From assembly GCF_001628715.1 (NCBI RefSeq), contig NZ_CP011120.1:1698501-1762500 (forward strand): a stretch of 64,000 nucleotides of DNA, given 5' to 3'. The stretch comes from Acetobacter oryzifermentans. Its GTDB lineage: Bacteria > Pseudomonadota > Alphaproteobacteria > Acetobacterales > Acetobacteraceae. Within the stretch, counting starts at the first letter, position 1. Each line of letters starts with the position of its first letter. The notes below the pieces were generated by a model. That model worked only from the letters and a program-made list of their open reading frames with translations, did not search any database and had not been told where the DNA came from. Positions 48,098-58,149 of the stretch are shown here, piece after piece. Made by a program: the position numbers and the translations under genes.

Positions 48098-49026
48098 CCA
48101 TCAAATTCAATTCTGAGGCTTGGGTCGCTCTCGCACTCGGCGATAATTTTATTATAGCGATCGATAATATCCCTCACTGCTGTCTGTCTGGCGTCCCGTT
48201 CAAACGTGCTCCACTCATAAACATTCGTCGCCAAAAACTGCTCGATCTCAATAATATCGAGGCGATCGTCTACTCCAACCTGCTTGGCGAGCGCTTTGGC
48301 ACCACCCACCCCATCTTCCGTAGTCACAATAAGAGGACGTAAACCGGAACTGAGATTGTCCTGGCATTTCCGAATAAGCGCTTCTCCAGGCGCAGTTGTG
48401 ACATGAATAGCCACGTCTCCGATCAAAAAATCTCCTGAGCGATTAGACGGCGCATCCGCAACCGAAAAACCGTGATGAAGAAGACTCCCTTCTGTGATCA
48501 CATCTAGCTTGGCTCCTACCAAATGCTGCATAACAGCACCCGCATACATAGTGCCTGAAACTTCGCGTTGACGTTCGACGGCCTGCGCCAGAAGGTCTCT
48601 TACACAAGCCCGTAAAGAACGGGATGGATCAAGTTTAAAAGTAAACGGAAGAGCATCAAAATACGCCTGAGCACGCTCTACCCAATATTTTTCCGCAGCA
48701 TCTAAATCCAATAAATTATGAGAATGCAGATCGTTTAAAACATCAATGTAGGCATTCATTCTCTCCATATTCCCTCGACTGGTTCTACCCCCTTCACTAG
48801 AGAGAATACGCTCAATGCCATGGTCTTTAAGTATTTTTTTTACCGCCCCACCGCCCAATCCGGCGACTTGCCCACCTTTTGTTGTTACGAACGAATTTTT
48901 ATCTAACGGAAATTGCTTCGATGCCGCATTCCTCGTTAGGATCAGAGCAAGAGATAAAGACCCTTTTGACAAGCCAATATAATCATCGTCAAACGCCGCC
49001 AATACTGCTCGTTGTGATAACATCAT
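48094..49026 (-). CDS. DUF4928 protein of a restriction-modification operon
   Basis: A 310-residue soluble protein. A C-terminal segment (GDFLIGDVAIHVTTAPGEALIRKCQDNLSSGLRPLIVTT) is typical of DUF4928, a family next to cytosine methyltransferases and thought to be a restriction-type nuclease. GDFLIGDVAIHVT may be a divergent nuclease core (D..D-x-x-I-x-V). The gene overlaps both neighbours by 4 nt. The catalytic role is inferred from context. Confidence 0.75.
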   Translation of the reverse strand: MMLSQRAVLAAFDDDYIGLSKGSLSLALILTRNAASKQFPLDKNSFVTTKGGQVAGLGGGAVKKILKDHGIERILSSEGGRTSRGNMERMNAYIDVLNDLHSHNLLDLDAAEKYWVERAQAYFDALPFTFKLDPSRSLRACVRDLLAQAVERQREVSGTMYAGAVMQHLVGAKLDVITEGSLLHHGFSVADAPSNRSGDFLIGDVAIHVTTAPGEALIRKCQDNLSSGLRPLIVTTEDGVGGAKALAKQVGVDDRLDIIEIEQFLATNVYEWSTFERDARQTAVRDIIDRYNKIIAECESDPSLRIEFDG

Positions 49027-49886
49027 AAATCTTTCTCAACTCGTCGAATTGCCGTCATTTCTGAGACCTGTTCTATCGTGCCAGCATGTCGCACAACTGT
49101 CTGACGCATCAACTCACTTCCTCGCATTTCCATCCGAAAGTCGACATGATGGATTTCCTCGGCATATCCACCAAAAGCAGCATTAAAAGCCGCGAGAATT
49201 TCAACTTCTCCAATATCCCGTCCTTTAACGAAAGGAATAGAAATTGAAGGGATATTCTCAGGAAACAGATAGATACACGGAGGAGGCACACAAAAAGGAC
49301 CAAGATTCGTCAACCGATCACCGTCTACGGATTTTGGACAAGGTCTACCAATTGTCGCACAAACCATATCCCACAACAGCACCCCATCCACCTGCTGGTT
49401 CCGCGCAATCATTTCAGCGCTAAGACGTGTGTGAATGCCCGACCAAGTGTTTCGTTGAGGATCTGCACCAGGATTGGAACAGATACTCCAGATCACAAAC
49501 TCATCAGCGAGTGGCGGTCGTTCAAAAATATTCGTGTTATTCCCATCAAGACAGCCCTTAAGGTCAATAACAGCAACACGTCCACTATTTAGACGAACAA
49601 TATAATCATTACGGTTTGCATTATCTGTCAGATCCCATCCAGCAATAAAACCGCCGTCTTCCATATGATTCAGCGCATGCTGAACAAACTCTCGTTTGCC
49701 ACGCATAGTGGCCGAAAACTGGCCACGGACACGCTCTATCGCGCCACGAAACAAACCAGACTGATAGAACTCTCGCTCATCCAAACCATGGTCGCCAAGT
49801 TTATGCGCTTCTGTTTTAAGTGTTTCAGCAAACCTCTCGATTTGATCGCGCAATCCCTTGTTCTGTTTACAGGGAATAATGGTCAT
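49023..49886 (-). CDS. PD-(D/E)XK-like protein, probable restriction subunit
   Basis: A 287-residue protein. NDYIVRLNSGRVAVIDLKG at about residues 90-108 fits a PD-(D/E)XK core (Asp, then IDLK). Near the N-terminus is FRGAIERVRGQFSATMRGKREF, basic. It sits between the methyltransferase and DUF4928 with 4-nt overlaps at both ends, so it is translated as part of the set. I recognise no named enzyme; likely the DNA-cleaving partner or a recognition subunit. Confidence 0.65.
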   Translation of the reverse strand: MTIIPCKQNKGLRDQIERFAETLKTEAHKLGDHGLDEREFYQSGLFRGAIERVRGQFSATMRGKREFVQHALNHMEDGGFIAGWDLTDNANRNDYIVRLNSGRVAVIDLKGCLDGNNTNIFERPPLADEFVIWSICSNPGADPQRNTWSGIHTRLSAEMIARNQQVDGVLLWDMVCATIGRPCPKSVDGDRLTNLGPFCVPPPCIYLFPENIPSISIPFVKGRDIGEVEILAAFNAAFGGYAEEIHHVDFRMEMRGSELMRQTVVRHAGTIEQVSEMTAIRRVEKDL

Positions 49887-51031
49887 GCCGCTTCCTGTTT
49901 CCCTTCGGAAACCATGCCAAGTAACGGTTCCAGGATATGCTGCGCCAGATGACGAACGACAGGCACAGCTACGCCATCCCCTGTCAGGTGATAAGCTTCA
50001 TTATAATTCTTAGGCAGCTTGTAATGATCTCCAAGCCCCATCAACCTTGCTGTTTCACGAGTGGAGATTAGCCGCGACCGAACCTTCCGGCCGTCAACAA
50101 CAATAATTGTCTGACGGCTTGAACCTCCTGCCGGCGTCCGAAGACAACCTGCGATATCGTCAAACCGCACTTCAGCACGCTGAACTTTCGCCCCGTTTTC
50201 ATCAAGACGTGTTCGTCTATAGATGGCTCCCACCATACGCCTGCCCGCACGTTTTGCAGCATTTACTTTGGCGAGATTGGTGGCAGACATCATCGAAATC
50301 AATCTTTCGGTTTCGCTGGCTGTATGCCAAGACACTCCAGTAGGCGCCTCCTCAATCAGATCAGCGAAAGTTGTATGCCGATGCGATGGAGTAGGAATAT
50401 TCCACCACAAAAATTGAGTTTGCGCCTTTTTTGATATTCCCTGAACAGCCCTCTTCAATCCATTGGTGTGAAACGGGTCAAGCGGTTCAGGAGATAACAA
50501 TGAAGGATGAATTTCGACATCCTTATGCACCCCGATCATGAACAAGCGAGGACGTGACTGGGGCACAAACAATGAGGCGTTGATTACGAGCGCTCCATAC
50601 CGATATCCGGTCTCGACAAAAGTCCGACAGATAGCGTCGAAATCCTGTCCCCCATGAGACGTCAGCGTGCCAATGACATTTTCAAGAGCTATAATTTTCG
50701 GGGCTCTTCCCTCTGAAACAAGCTCTCTCACGACATGCCAGAAAGGATAGAAGGTGCCAGAACGCTCTCCTTTAAGACCTGCGCCCCCTCCAGCCAACGA
50801 CAAATCCTGGCATGGGAATGAACCCCATACGAGATCTGCAACACCAGGTAAGTCTTCAACACGGACATCATTGACGTCCCCAACCCGCAATTCTCCTCCT
50901 GTTCCCCAGTTGGCCTGATAACTCAGGCCTTTTTTATGATCAAAATCATTGGCGAACAGACACGTCCAGCCGCCCCCCAGTCCCGCACGGGCCATCCCGC
51001 CGCCAGCAAAAAATTCGTAAAAACTAGGCAT
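49883..51031 (-). CDS. DNA (cytosine-5) methyltransferase
   Basis: A 382-residue Dcm-type enzyme: motif I FYEFFAGGGMARAGLGGG, motif IV GSFPCQDLSLAGGG (catalytic Cys at about residue 73), motif VI ALENV, motif VIII QSRPRLFMIG, and the C-terminal AYHLTGDGVAVPVV. The start at 51031 overlaps the stop of the upstream RHH gene (ATGCCTAG); an in-frame ATG at 51052 is an alternative. It modifies cytosine at an unknown site, and Vsr downstream repairs the resulting deamination. Confidence 0.93.
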   Translation of the reverse strand: MPSFYEFFAGGGMARAGLGGGWTCLFANDFDHKKGLSYQANWGTGGELRVGDVNDVRVEDLPGVADLVWGSFPCQDLSLAGGGAGLKGERSGTFYPFWHVVRELVSEGRAPKIIALENVIGTLTSHGGQDFDAICRTFVETGYRYGALVINASLFVPQSRPRLFMIGVHKDVEIHPSLLSPEPLDPFHTNGLKRAVQGISKKAQTQFLWWNIPTPSHRHTTFADLIEEAPTGVSWHTASETERLISMMSATNLAKVNAAKRAGRRMVGAIYRRTRLDENGAKVQRAEVRFDDIAGCLRTPAGGSSRQTIIVVDGRKVRSRLISTRETARLMGLGDHYKLPKNYNEAYHLTGDGVAVPVVRHLAQHILEPLLGMVSEGKQEAA

Positions 51032-51203
51032 TGGCTGTAGACCTGACGTCATCTTCTTGTAACGACACCACCTCACGCGCGAGCTTTTCTTCAATCGCTT
51101 CCGCTATCCAAGTGTTACGAGACACTCTTCCAGCCCTTTTTGCGCGCGCGTCATCAATCGCGCCAAACGTCTCCGTAGAGAGGCGCAGATTGATCCGGTC
51201 CAT
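51024..51203 (-). CDS. Ribbon-helix-helix regulator of the methyltransferase operon
   Basis: A 59-residue RHH/CopG-type protein: MDRINLRLSTETFGAIDDARAKRAG, then SRNTWIAEAIEEKLARE. ATG at 51203 is chosen because GGGAG lies 8 nt upstream; the frame is open back to 51281. It is the first gene of the operon and overlaps the methyltransferase start. Two palindromes upstream make a good operator, so autorepression, in the manner of R-M controller proteins, is inferred. Confidence 0.75.
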   Translation of the reverse strand: MDRINLRLSTETFGAIDDARAKRAGRVSRNTWIAEAIEEKLAREVVSLQEDDVRSTANA

Positions 51204-51238
51204 CGCGCGAACTCCCGAATTTTCTGTAGCATGGCTCA

Positions 51239-51257
51239 TGGCGCCATGGTGGCGCCA
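51239..51257. promoter_or_regulatory. Twin palindrome operator in the divergent spacer
   Basis: TGGCGCCA occurs twice (51239-51246 and 51250-51257), each a perfect palindrome, spaced 11 bp apart, one helical turn. RHH dimers bind such side-by-side sites. It lies 36 bp before the RHH start and 206 bp before the Z1 gene. Confidence 0.6.
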
Positions 51258-51462
51258 AATCGTATCTATGTCCAGCCCCATGTTCTCTAAATGTTTTCAT
51301 CCATAAACGCATGCTTATTTCTGCGTTCAATTTTACGACCCTCACATTACAGCTCCACCTGGTCGCAACGCAGAATGTCGTTTTTTGGGAGCATTGATCA
51401 CACGCATTGACATCCGCCTTGTGAGTGATATTCACAATAAGACAATTGGATATGAGGAAATT

Positions 51463-53799
51463 ATGAGCGACGACTTAGTAGGCATCAACGAAATTGCAGT
51501 AATGGCAGAGGTCACAACTCAAGCGGTAGCTAACTGGCGAGTGCGCTCTTCCGACTTCCCTCTTCCGATCAAAGAGCTCGCGTCTGGACCGATCTTTCGC
51601 CGTCCGCAAATTAGTGCATGGTTGAGGCGCAATAAACGCAAGTTAGGATCTCCAAAAATTCTTTCAACTTATTACGACCGCCTCAAAAGTTGTCGGGATG
51701 ATGATAAAGCACTCGCAAAGTGTATCGAGGAAACGGTTACTTCTCTCGAAACAGAAGCAACGTCTGGAGACCGTCCGGGCATGTTGCTCGGTAAAATTCA
51801 ATCAGGAAAAACACGTTGCTTTGTCGGCGTTATTGCCCACGGTTTCGACCGAGGTTTCGATATGGCCATAGTACTGACAAAGGGCACCAAAACTCTTTCA
51901 GCTCAGACAGTTCGTCGCCTTGAAACGGATTTCAAGGAGTTTATTGAAGACGACGAATTCCTTGTCCTTGATATTATGAATCTTCCTGGCACGCTTCGTC
52001 GAAGCGAACTACGACGAAAAATTGTAATTGTCGCCAAGAAACAAGCGCGAAACCTTGATCGCTTGATAGAATTTATTAGTAACCACAACGATCTACGCAA
52101 TCGTAAAGTATTGTTAATTGATGACGAGGCTGATCTTGCCAGCGTCCGTTTCGTCCGAAAAAAGGGTGATCAAAATATTAGCCAAGGCACCATTGCTGAT
52201 CAGATAGACCAACTTCGTCAGATGACACAGGGCATCGCCTTTTTGCAAGTGACAGCCACACCATATTCCTTGTACCTGCAGCCAGAAGGATATGAACACG
52301 CCGCTGATGGATCGACCTATGTATTCAAGCCCAAGCGCCCCGCATTTACAAAATTATTACCAATTCATGCTGGATATGTTGGAGGCGATGACTATTTTGG
52401 CTCCTTTGACACAAAAGACCCACGCTCCAAGCTTCTCGTAGAAGTGACTGAACAAGAACAAGACGCTCTACGCCGAGCAGATAGACGTCGTATTAGCGAG
52501 CATAACGTCCTTGAAAGTGACAACGTAGCAGGCCTACGTCGCGCTATCATTACGTTCATAGTTGCGGTCGGTGTTCGGCAATGGCAACAGCGAGAAGCTG
52601 GAGATCGACCTAAAAAATATGCAATGGTGATTCATAATGATATCCAGAGGGCAGCTCATGCGTGGCAAGATCAAGTAATTGATTGGATATTCTCGTCTAT
52701 TGTTAACGCAGCGGAGAAAAATCCAAATCATCTACGTCCGTTATTTGATAGAGCGTTTAATGACCTGAATTCCTCAGTGTCTGCAAACAAAGGACATATG
52801 CCACCTCGCGTTGAAGCCTTTGATGCTTTTATTGACGCTCTCCAGAGCGACGACGTGGTAGTTGAAAAAGTAAATTCAGATACAGATGTTATGGCTCTCC
52901 TTGATAATAATGCTGAACTAAAATTACGCACACCTTACAACATCTGGGTTGGGGGAAACATTCTCGATCGTGGCATAACTATTCCTAATTTAATCTCGTT
53001 CTATTATGGCCGCAATCCGAAAACTATGCAGGCTGATACAGTACTTCAACATTCGCGTATGTACGGCAATCGTGATCGAAAGGATTTGGCCGTCACGCGC
53101 TTTTACACTTCGCGCGCTGTTTATGAACGACTTTATACGATTAATTCTCTAGAAAACTCGCTTCGGAATGCTTTCCGAAAAGGTGCCCACGATGCGGGTG
53201 TAGTCTTTATTCAATCAGACACTGATCGCCGGGTTCGCCCATGCGCGCCAAACAAAGTATTACTAAGCAATGTAGTTACAGTTTCACCTGAATACCTTCT
53301 TCTTCCGAGTGATTTCCAGACCAAAGGTGGAGAAACTATGACTAGATTACAAAAAAAACTTGATCATCTAATAAAAAGAGAATGGCGAGATATCGACGGT
53401 TTTGTTTCTGTAGACCGAGACACTATCGTTGCAATTATTAACGTTATCAAAAAAACTATGGTTTTCGACGCTGTGAGTTTTGAGTGGAACGCTATGCTAG
53501 GCTTGATCGATTATTATACAGATGTCGTAAAAAATAGCGACAATCGAATTCTCGTTTGGGCGGAAACTGGTAGAAAGCTTTCACGTGCTGGATCAGGTGA
53601 CAAATCCGGTCGTTCTATTTTAGGTACTTCTCTTCGCAAAAAAGTATTAGATGAACCGCGCTCAAAGCCGGCATTGATACTACTCCAGCAAGAAGGAGGG
53701 AGAGATCTCGGGTGGACAGCACATAAATTTTGGTGGCCGTTGTTTGCAGCCCCTACCGACTCAGAGCCATGCATATTTGCGACGAAAGTTGCAGAATAA
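51463..53799 (+). CDS. Z1-domain SF2 helicase-like protein with N-terminal HTH
   Basis: A 778-residue protein. N-terminus: helix-turn-helix (GINEIAVMAEVTTQAVANW, then SGPIFRRPQISAWLRRN). Then Walker A GKIQSGKTRC at about residue 110, Walker B VLLIDDEADLA at about 219, motif III VTATPYS at about 263, then the Z1 region with GGNILDRGITIPNLISFYYGR at about 500 and QHSRMYGNR at about 528. The Z1 family is found with R-M and related defence genes. ATG at 51463 has GAGGAAATT just upstream; a longer frame from 51385 lacks one. It is divergent from the methyltransferase operon. Confidence 0.88.
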   Translation: MSDDLVGINEIAVMAEVTTQAVANWRVRSSDFPLPIKELASGPIFRRPQISAWLRRNKRKLGSPKILSTYYDRLKSCRDDDKALAKCIEETVTSLETEATSGDRPGMLLGKIQSGKTRCFVGVIAHGFDRGFDMAIVLTKGTKTLSAQTVRRLETDFKEFIEDDEFLVLDIMNLPGTLRRSELRRKIVIVAKKQARNLDRLIEFISNHNDLRNRKVLLIDDEADLASVRFVRKKGDQNISQGTIADQIDQLRQMTQGIAFLQVTATPYSLYLQPEGYEHAADGSTYVFKPKRPAFTKLLPIHAGYVGGDDYFGSFDTKDPRSKLLVEVTEQEQDALRRADRRRISEHNVLESDNVAGLRRAIITFIVAVGVRQWQQREAGDRPKKYAMVIHNDIQRAAHAWQDQVIDWIFSSIVNAAEKNPNHLRPLFDRAFNDLNSSVSANKGHMPPRVEAFDAFIDALQSDDVVVEKVNSDTDVMALLDNNAELKLRTPYNIWVGGNILDRGITIPNLISFYYGRNPKTMQADTVLQHSRMYGNRDRKDLAVTRFYTSRAVYERLYTINSLENSLRNAFRKGAHDAGVVFIQSDTDRRVRPCAPNKVLLSNVVTVSPEYLLLPSDFQTKGGETMTRLQKKLDHLIKREWRDIDGFVSVDRDTIVAIINVIKKTMVFDAVSFEWNAMLGLIDYYTDVVKNSDNRILVWAETGRKLSRAGSGDKSGRSILGTSLRKKVLDEPRSKPALILLQQEGGRDLGWTAHKFWWPLFAAPTDSEPCIFATKVAE

Positions 53800-53816
53800 G
53801 AGCGACACTTATTACA

Positions 53817-54521
53817 TCACGAGATATTTCGCAGTTGCGGGCATTGTAAGCTGGTGGCAATTCTTGTCATCAGCAGATAGAGCGCCGGGGTCGTGAACAT
53901 GGTCTGAGCCTGGCTGACGAGCAGGCCACCGATCAGCGCGATGCCCAGAGGCTGGCGCAGTTCCATGCCGTAGCCGCCCATCATTACCAACGGCAGCGCG
54001 CCGAGGGCGGCGGCAAAGGTGGTCATGACGATCGGTCGCAGGCGCAGCAGGCACGCCTCACGGATAGCCTCGCGCCCCGTCATGCCCCGTTCGCGTTCGG
54101 CATGGATGGCGAAATCCACCAGCAGGATCGCGTTCTTGAGCGAGATGCCGGTCAGCAGCAGCATGGTGATCACCGCCATGCCCGAGAACGGCAGCCCGAA
54201 CAGGTCGAGTGCCATCACCGCCCCGATCCCGGCCGAGGGGATGGTGGAAAGAATGGTGAGCGGATGCCACACGCTTTCATACAGCATGCCCAGTGTCAGA
54301 TAGACGGCGAGCACAGCAGCGACGATCAGAATCTCACTGTCATGGGTGCTTTTGCCGACGTCTCCTTCATCACTCTGTAGTTCGCCGTTGATGGTTTCCG
54401 GCAGATGCTGGTTCCGCCACTCCTGATCGATGATCGCCTGCACCTGTAACAGACTGACCCCCGGCGTGAGTTCCAGCGCCAGCGAGGCGGAACTGGCGTA
54501 ACCGATATGGGTGACCGCCAC
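53817..54521 (-). pseudogene. C-terminal part of an RND efflux pump
   Basis: The minus frame reads from the IS end: ELTPGVSLLQVQAIIDQEW, VYLTLGMLYESVWHPLTIL, PFSGMAVITMLLLTGISLKNA and LRPIVMTTFAAALGALPL, the last membrane helices of AcrB/MdtB-type pumps. The first three quarters are missing, cut by the right IS3 copy. It does not function alone. Confidence 0.88.
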
Positions 54522-54575
54522 TGAATTGCCCCGGGTTTTGTGGAGACAGAAAGACCCGTGAGGTAAGAAGAATTC

Positions 54576-54885
54576 ATGAGCAATAAATCGAAGCGTTTTC
54601 CGCCTGAATTTCGTGAACGTGCAGCCTGCATGGTTCTGGAGGAAGAGAAGAACCATCCTTCGCGGTGGTCTGCGGTGATGGTGATCGCCCCAAAGCTGGA
54701 TATTCACCCTGACACGCTGTCAAAATGGACCCGTCTGCATGAGCGGGCCAATGCATCTGCGGTGAGTGACCTGCCTGATCGAGAGAAGATCAGGCAACTG
54801 GAGCGAGTGAACCGCGAATTGCGGCAGGCCAATGAAATCCTGCGTAAGGCTTCTGCGTATTTTGCCCAGGCGGAACTCGACCGCC
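54576..54885 (+). pseudogene. IS3 OrfA interrupted near its end
   Basis: Identical to the left-copy OrfA through [10 protein letters not shown], then broken by the insertion at 54886; only the last few residues are lost. The frame fuses into IS110 sequence and stops at 54989. Frameshift production of full OrfAB is no longer possible. Confidence 0.88.
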
Positions 54886-54898
54886 TATGTGGACGGCC

Positions 54899-55226
54899 GT
54901 TTAAGCGCAATACCTCACATTGTTCTCCCGATGTCATTTCTAAAACGTATTATTCTACCGGCTGGATGATGAATACCGATTTAACGTGAAGACCCGGTCA
55001 GATGCGCTCTTATGTCCGGCCTGTTTATGCGACTTTATGCGCTGGCCATCATGGGTGTGCGCTCACGTGTCAGGCACCAATCTGGTATCACGTGCTCAGG
55101 GGCACAGACGGTCGAACGGTATGGCCTGAACTGTTGCTGAATGACTGTCTTCCCATCACGTCGGTTCGTACATACTGCCGGATCTACCGGAGCAAGCTCC
55201 GGTGTCCATCGTTCTGCTGGTGCAGG
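54899..55226 (-). ncRNA. Non-coding end of the IS110 element, possible bridge RNA
   Basis: About 330 bp after the transposase stop contain no credible gene. IS110-family recombinases are known to use a structured bridge RNA from the non-coding end of the element to pair with target and donor; in IS1111-like members the long non-coding end follows the transposase gene, as here. No fold was computed. Confidence 0.35.
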
Positions 55227-56258
55227 TCAGCCTGCTGAAACACTGACACCAGCCGGACGATAGATCTCTTTACGTGACAACAACGCCCAGATGATACGAG
55301 CCATTTTATTGGCAAGTGCAACTGTTGCCAGACGCCTTGGACGACGCGCCATGAGTTCGCATAGCCACTGACCCGCAGCGCTATCCCACTTATGGGCACG
55401 ATGAAGCATGGCCGTCGCACCAAGAACCAGCAACGTTCTTATCTGCCGATTGCCCGTTTTGGTAATCCTTCCCAGACGGGTTTTACCGCCGGTAGAATGC
55501 TGACGAGGCACAAGCCCCAGCCAGGCGGCAAAATGGCGCGCAGAGGCGAAAGAGCCAATATCCGCGACCGAGGCGACAATCAGAGAAGCCGTTATGGGAC
55601 CGACCCCAGGGATGGTCATCAACCGACGCGCATCGTCATCGCTTTTTGCACGCGCCCGGATCTGCACTTCCAAAGCATCAATGCTCTGAGCGACCTTTTC
55701 ATAATGCTCAAATAACAACATGGCACTCTGCTTCATGGCAGCAGGCAGGTCGGCTGATGTCTCTATTTTTGCCATCAGTTCTGGCAGATGGCGTGTGCCC
55801 AGAGGGGCTATCAGCCCGAACTCGGAAGCAAGAGCCCGTAACGCATTACTCAGCATGGTCTGCTGTTTGACCAGAAGAGCGCGGGCAGAATGCAGTGACA
55901 AGACACCTTGCTGCTCTTCGCTCTTGATCGGAACACACATCGTATCAGGATGAGTCGCCGCCATGCAGATCGCAGCCGCATCAACAGCGTCATTTTTCTT
56001 GCCTTTTTTGACAAATGATTTGACCCGATCAGGAGGAACCAGTCTGACATCATGACCAATCCTGCTGATCACCCGTGCCCAGTAATGAGCTGATCCGCAG
56101 GCTTCCAGAACAACTTCACATGGGTCAAGTTTTGCAAAAAATGCTGAAACTTCACTGCGACCAAGCTTGCGCTTGAAAACGCACTTTCCAATTGCGTCAG
56201 CCCCATGAGCCTGAAAAACGGATTTGGCAATATCAAGGCCAATTATGCTAGCTTTCAT
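55227..56258 (-). CDS. IS110-family transposase (DEDD)
   Basis: A 343-residue recombinase. N-terminal DEDD domain: IGLDIAKSVFQAHG, VVLEACGSAHYWA and KKNDAVDAAAICMA. C-terminal Tnp20 domain: MTIPGVGPITASLIVASV and FAAWLGLVPRQHSTGGKTRLG with the conserved Ser in QHSTGG. It appears complete. Confidence 0.92.
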   Translation of the reverse strand: MKASIIGLDIAKSVFQAHGADAIGKCVFKRKLGRSEVSAFFAKLDPCEVVLEACGSAHYWARVISRIGHDVRLVPPDRVKSFVKKGKKNDAVDAAAICMAATHPDTMCVPIKSEEQQGVLSLHSARALLVKQQTMLSNALRALASEFGLIAPLGTRHLPELMAKIETSADLPAAMKQSAMLLFEHYEKVAQSIDALEVQIRARAKSDDDARRLMTIPGVGPITASLIVASVADIGSFASARHFAAWLGLVPRQHSTGGKTRLGRITKTGNRQIRTLLVLGATAMLHRAHKWDSAAGQWLCELMARRPRRLATVALANKMARIIWALLSRKEIYRPAGVSVSAG

Positions 56259-56277
56259 ACGGGCGGTCTCCTCCTGA

Positions 56278-57287
<1,010 letters not shown>

Positions 57288-57325
57288 ACAAAACCCGGGG
57301 CAATTCAATAGCCGCTGCACCTGCG

Positions 57326-57598
57326 TCAGAATGAAGAGTTCCTGCCGTCGGGAAGCGGCTGGGTGTTGCCGTGTGGCCGGTCTAGCCGGAGCAGTTGCAG
57401 CATGTCGTTCTCGTCAAGTTCAAAATCCCACACAGCCAGGTTCTCCGGCAGGCAAGTGGCCGTAGCCGTCTTCGGCAAGGGAACCAGCCCTTGTTTACGG
57501 TGCCAGCGAAGGACGATCTGCGCGGGCGGGCGATCATGCATGGTGGCAATCGACAGCACGACGCGGATATTGTCCGTTGAAAAATCTGCTTCGTCCAT
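57326..57598 (-). pseudogene. C-terminal part of an aldo/keto reductase
   Basis: The 90-residue minus frame reads PPAQIVLRWHRKQGLVPLPKTATATCLPENLAVWDFELDENDMLQLLRLD, the last helices and cofactor loop of aldo/keto reductases. The N-terminal barrel with catalytic Tyr is absent upstream of 57598. The IS3 end lies 18 bp past its stop. Confidence 0.82.
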
Positions 57599-58149
57599 TT
57601 TAAGAATTTGGGTAGTGCATCATGCGACTTTCTCGAATGGCTCTCTTGACGCTGCCGATATCTTTGTAGCCATCATCAATGGCAAGTAAAATTTATAATG
57701 GTCATGTCTGCTATATGGAAGACAATTTGACCAACTGTATGACCGAGATGAGGCGACTGCCGCCTGTCAGTTCTCTTGTCATTGAGCAGACAGGCAGCTT
57801 AGGGGGGGAACGGAAGGTCTGCTTTTGATAAGGCTATCGGTAAACTGGACACTCAAATGGACGACGCTCGCTAAGATATTGAACCTGTTCGAGGCCGTCC
57901 CAGAAACTTGCCGGAATCAGGTATTTGGTTACGGAATAATTAGGAGTTAAACGTTTAATTGAGTGTACGTGTATAAAACATACTCAGTTTGTTAAGCATG
58001 ACCGATTTCTCTCTATAGTGCGATATTGTTGCCGCTCACTACACACACACCGACGCGAAAAGTTCTTTTGAAGGCAGAAAAAGCTGTAATCGTCCGTGAC
58101 GTTGGCGCTGGCGTAATTATCGCGTCACAACGGGTAACTGGAGCTAATA
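57599..58149. other. Intergenic stretch upstream of the HNH gene
   Basis: About 550 bp with no recognisable gene. It includes a G7 run near 57802. The sequence just before 58150 should hold the promoter of the HNH gene. Confidence 0.4.

Noticed and set aside
54586..54707. RND fragment apparently extended through the IS end into a 296-residue protein
   Set aside because: The first part of that frame is IS3 sequence read backwards; only 53817-54521 is pump sequence.
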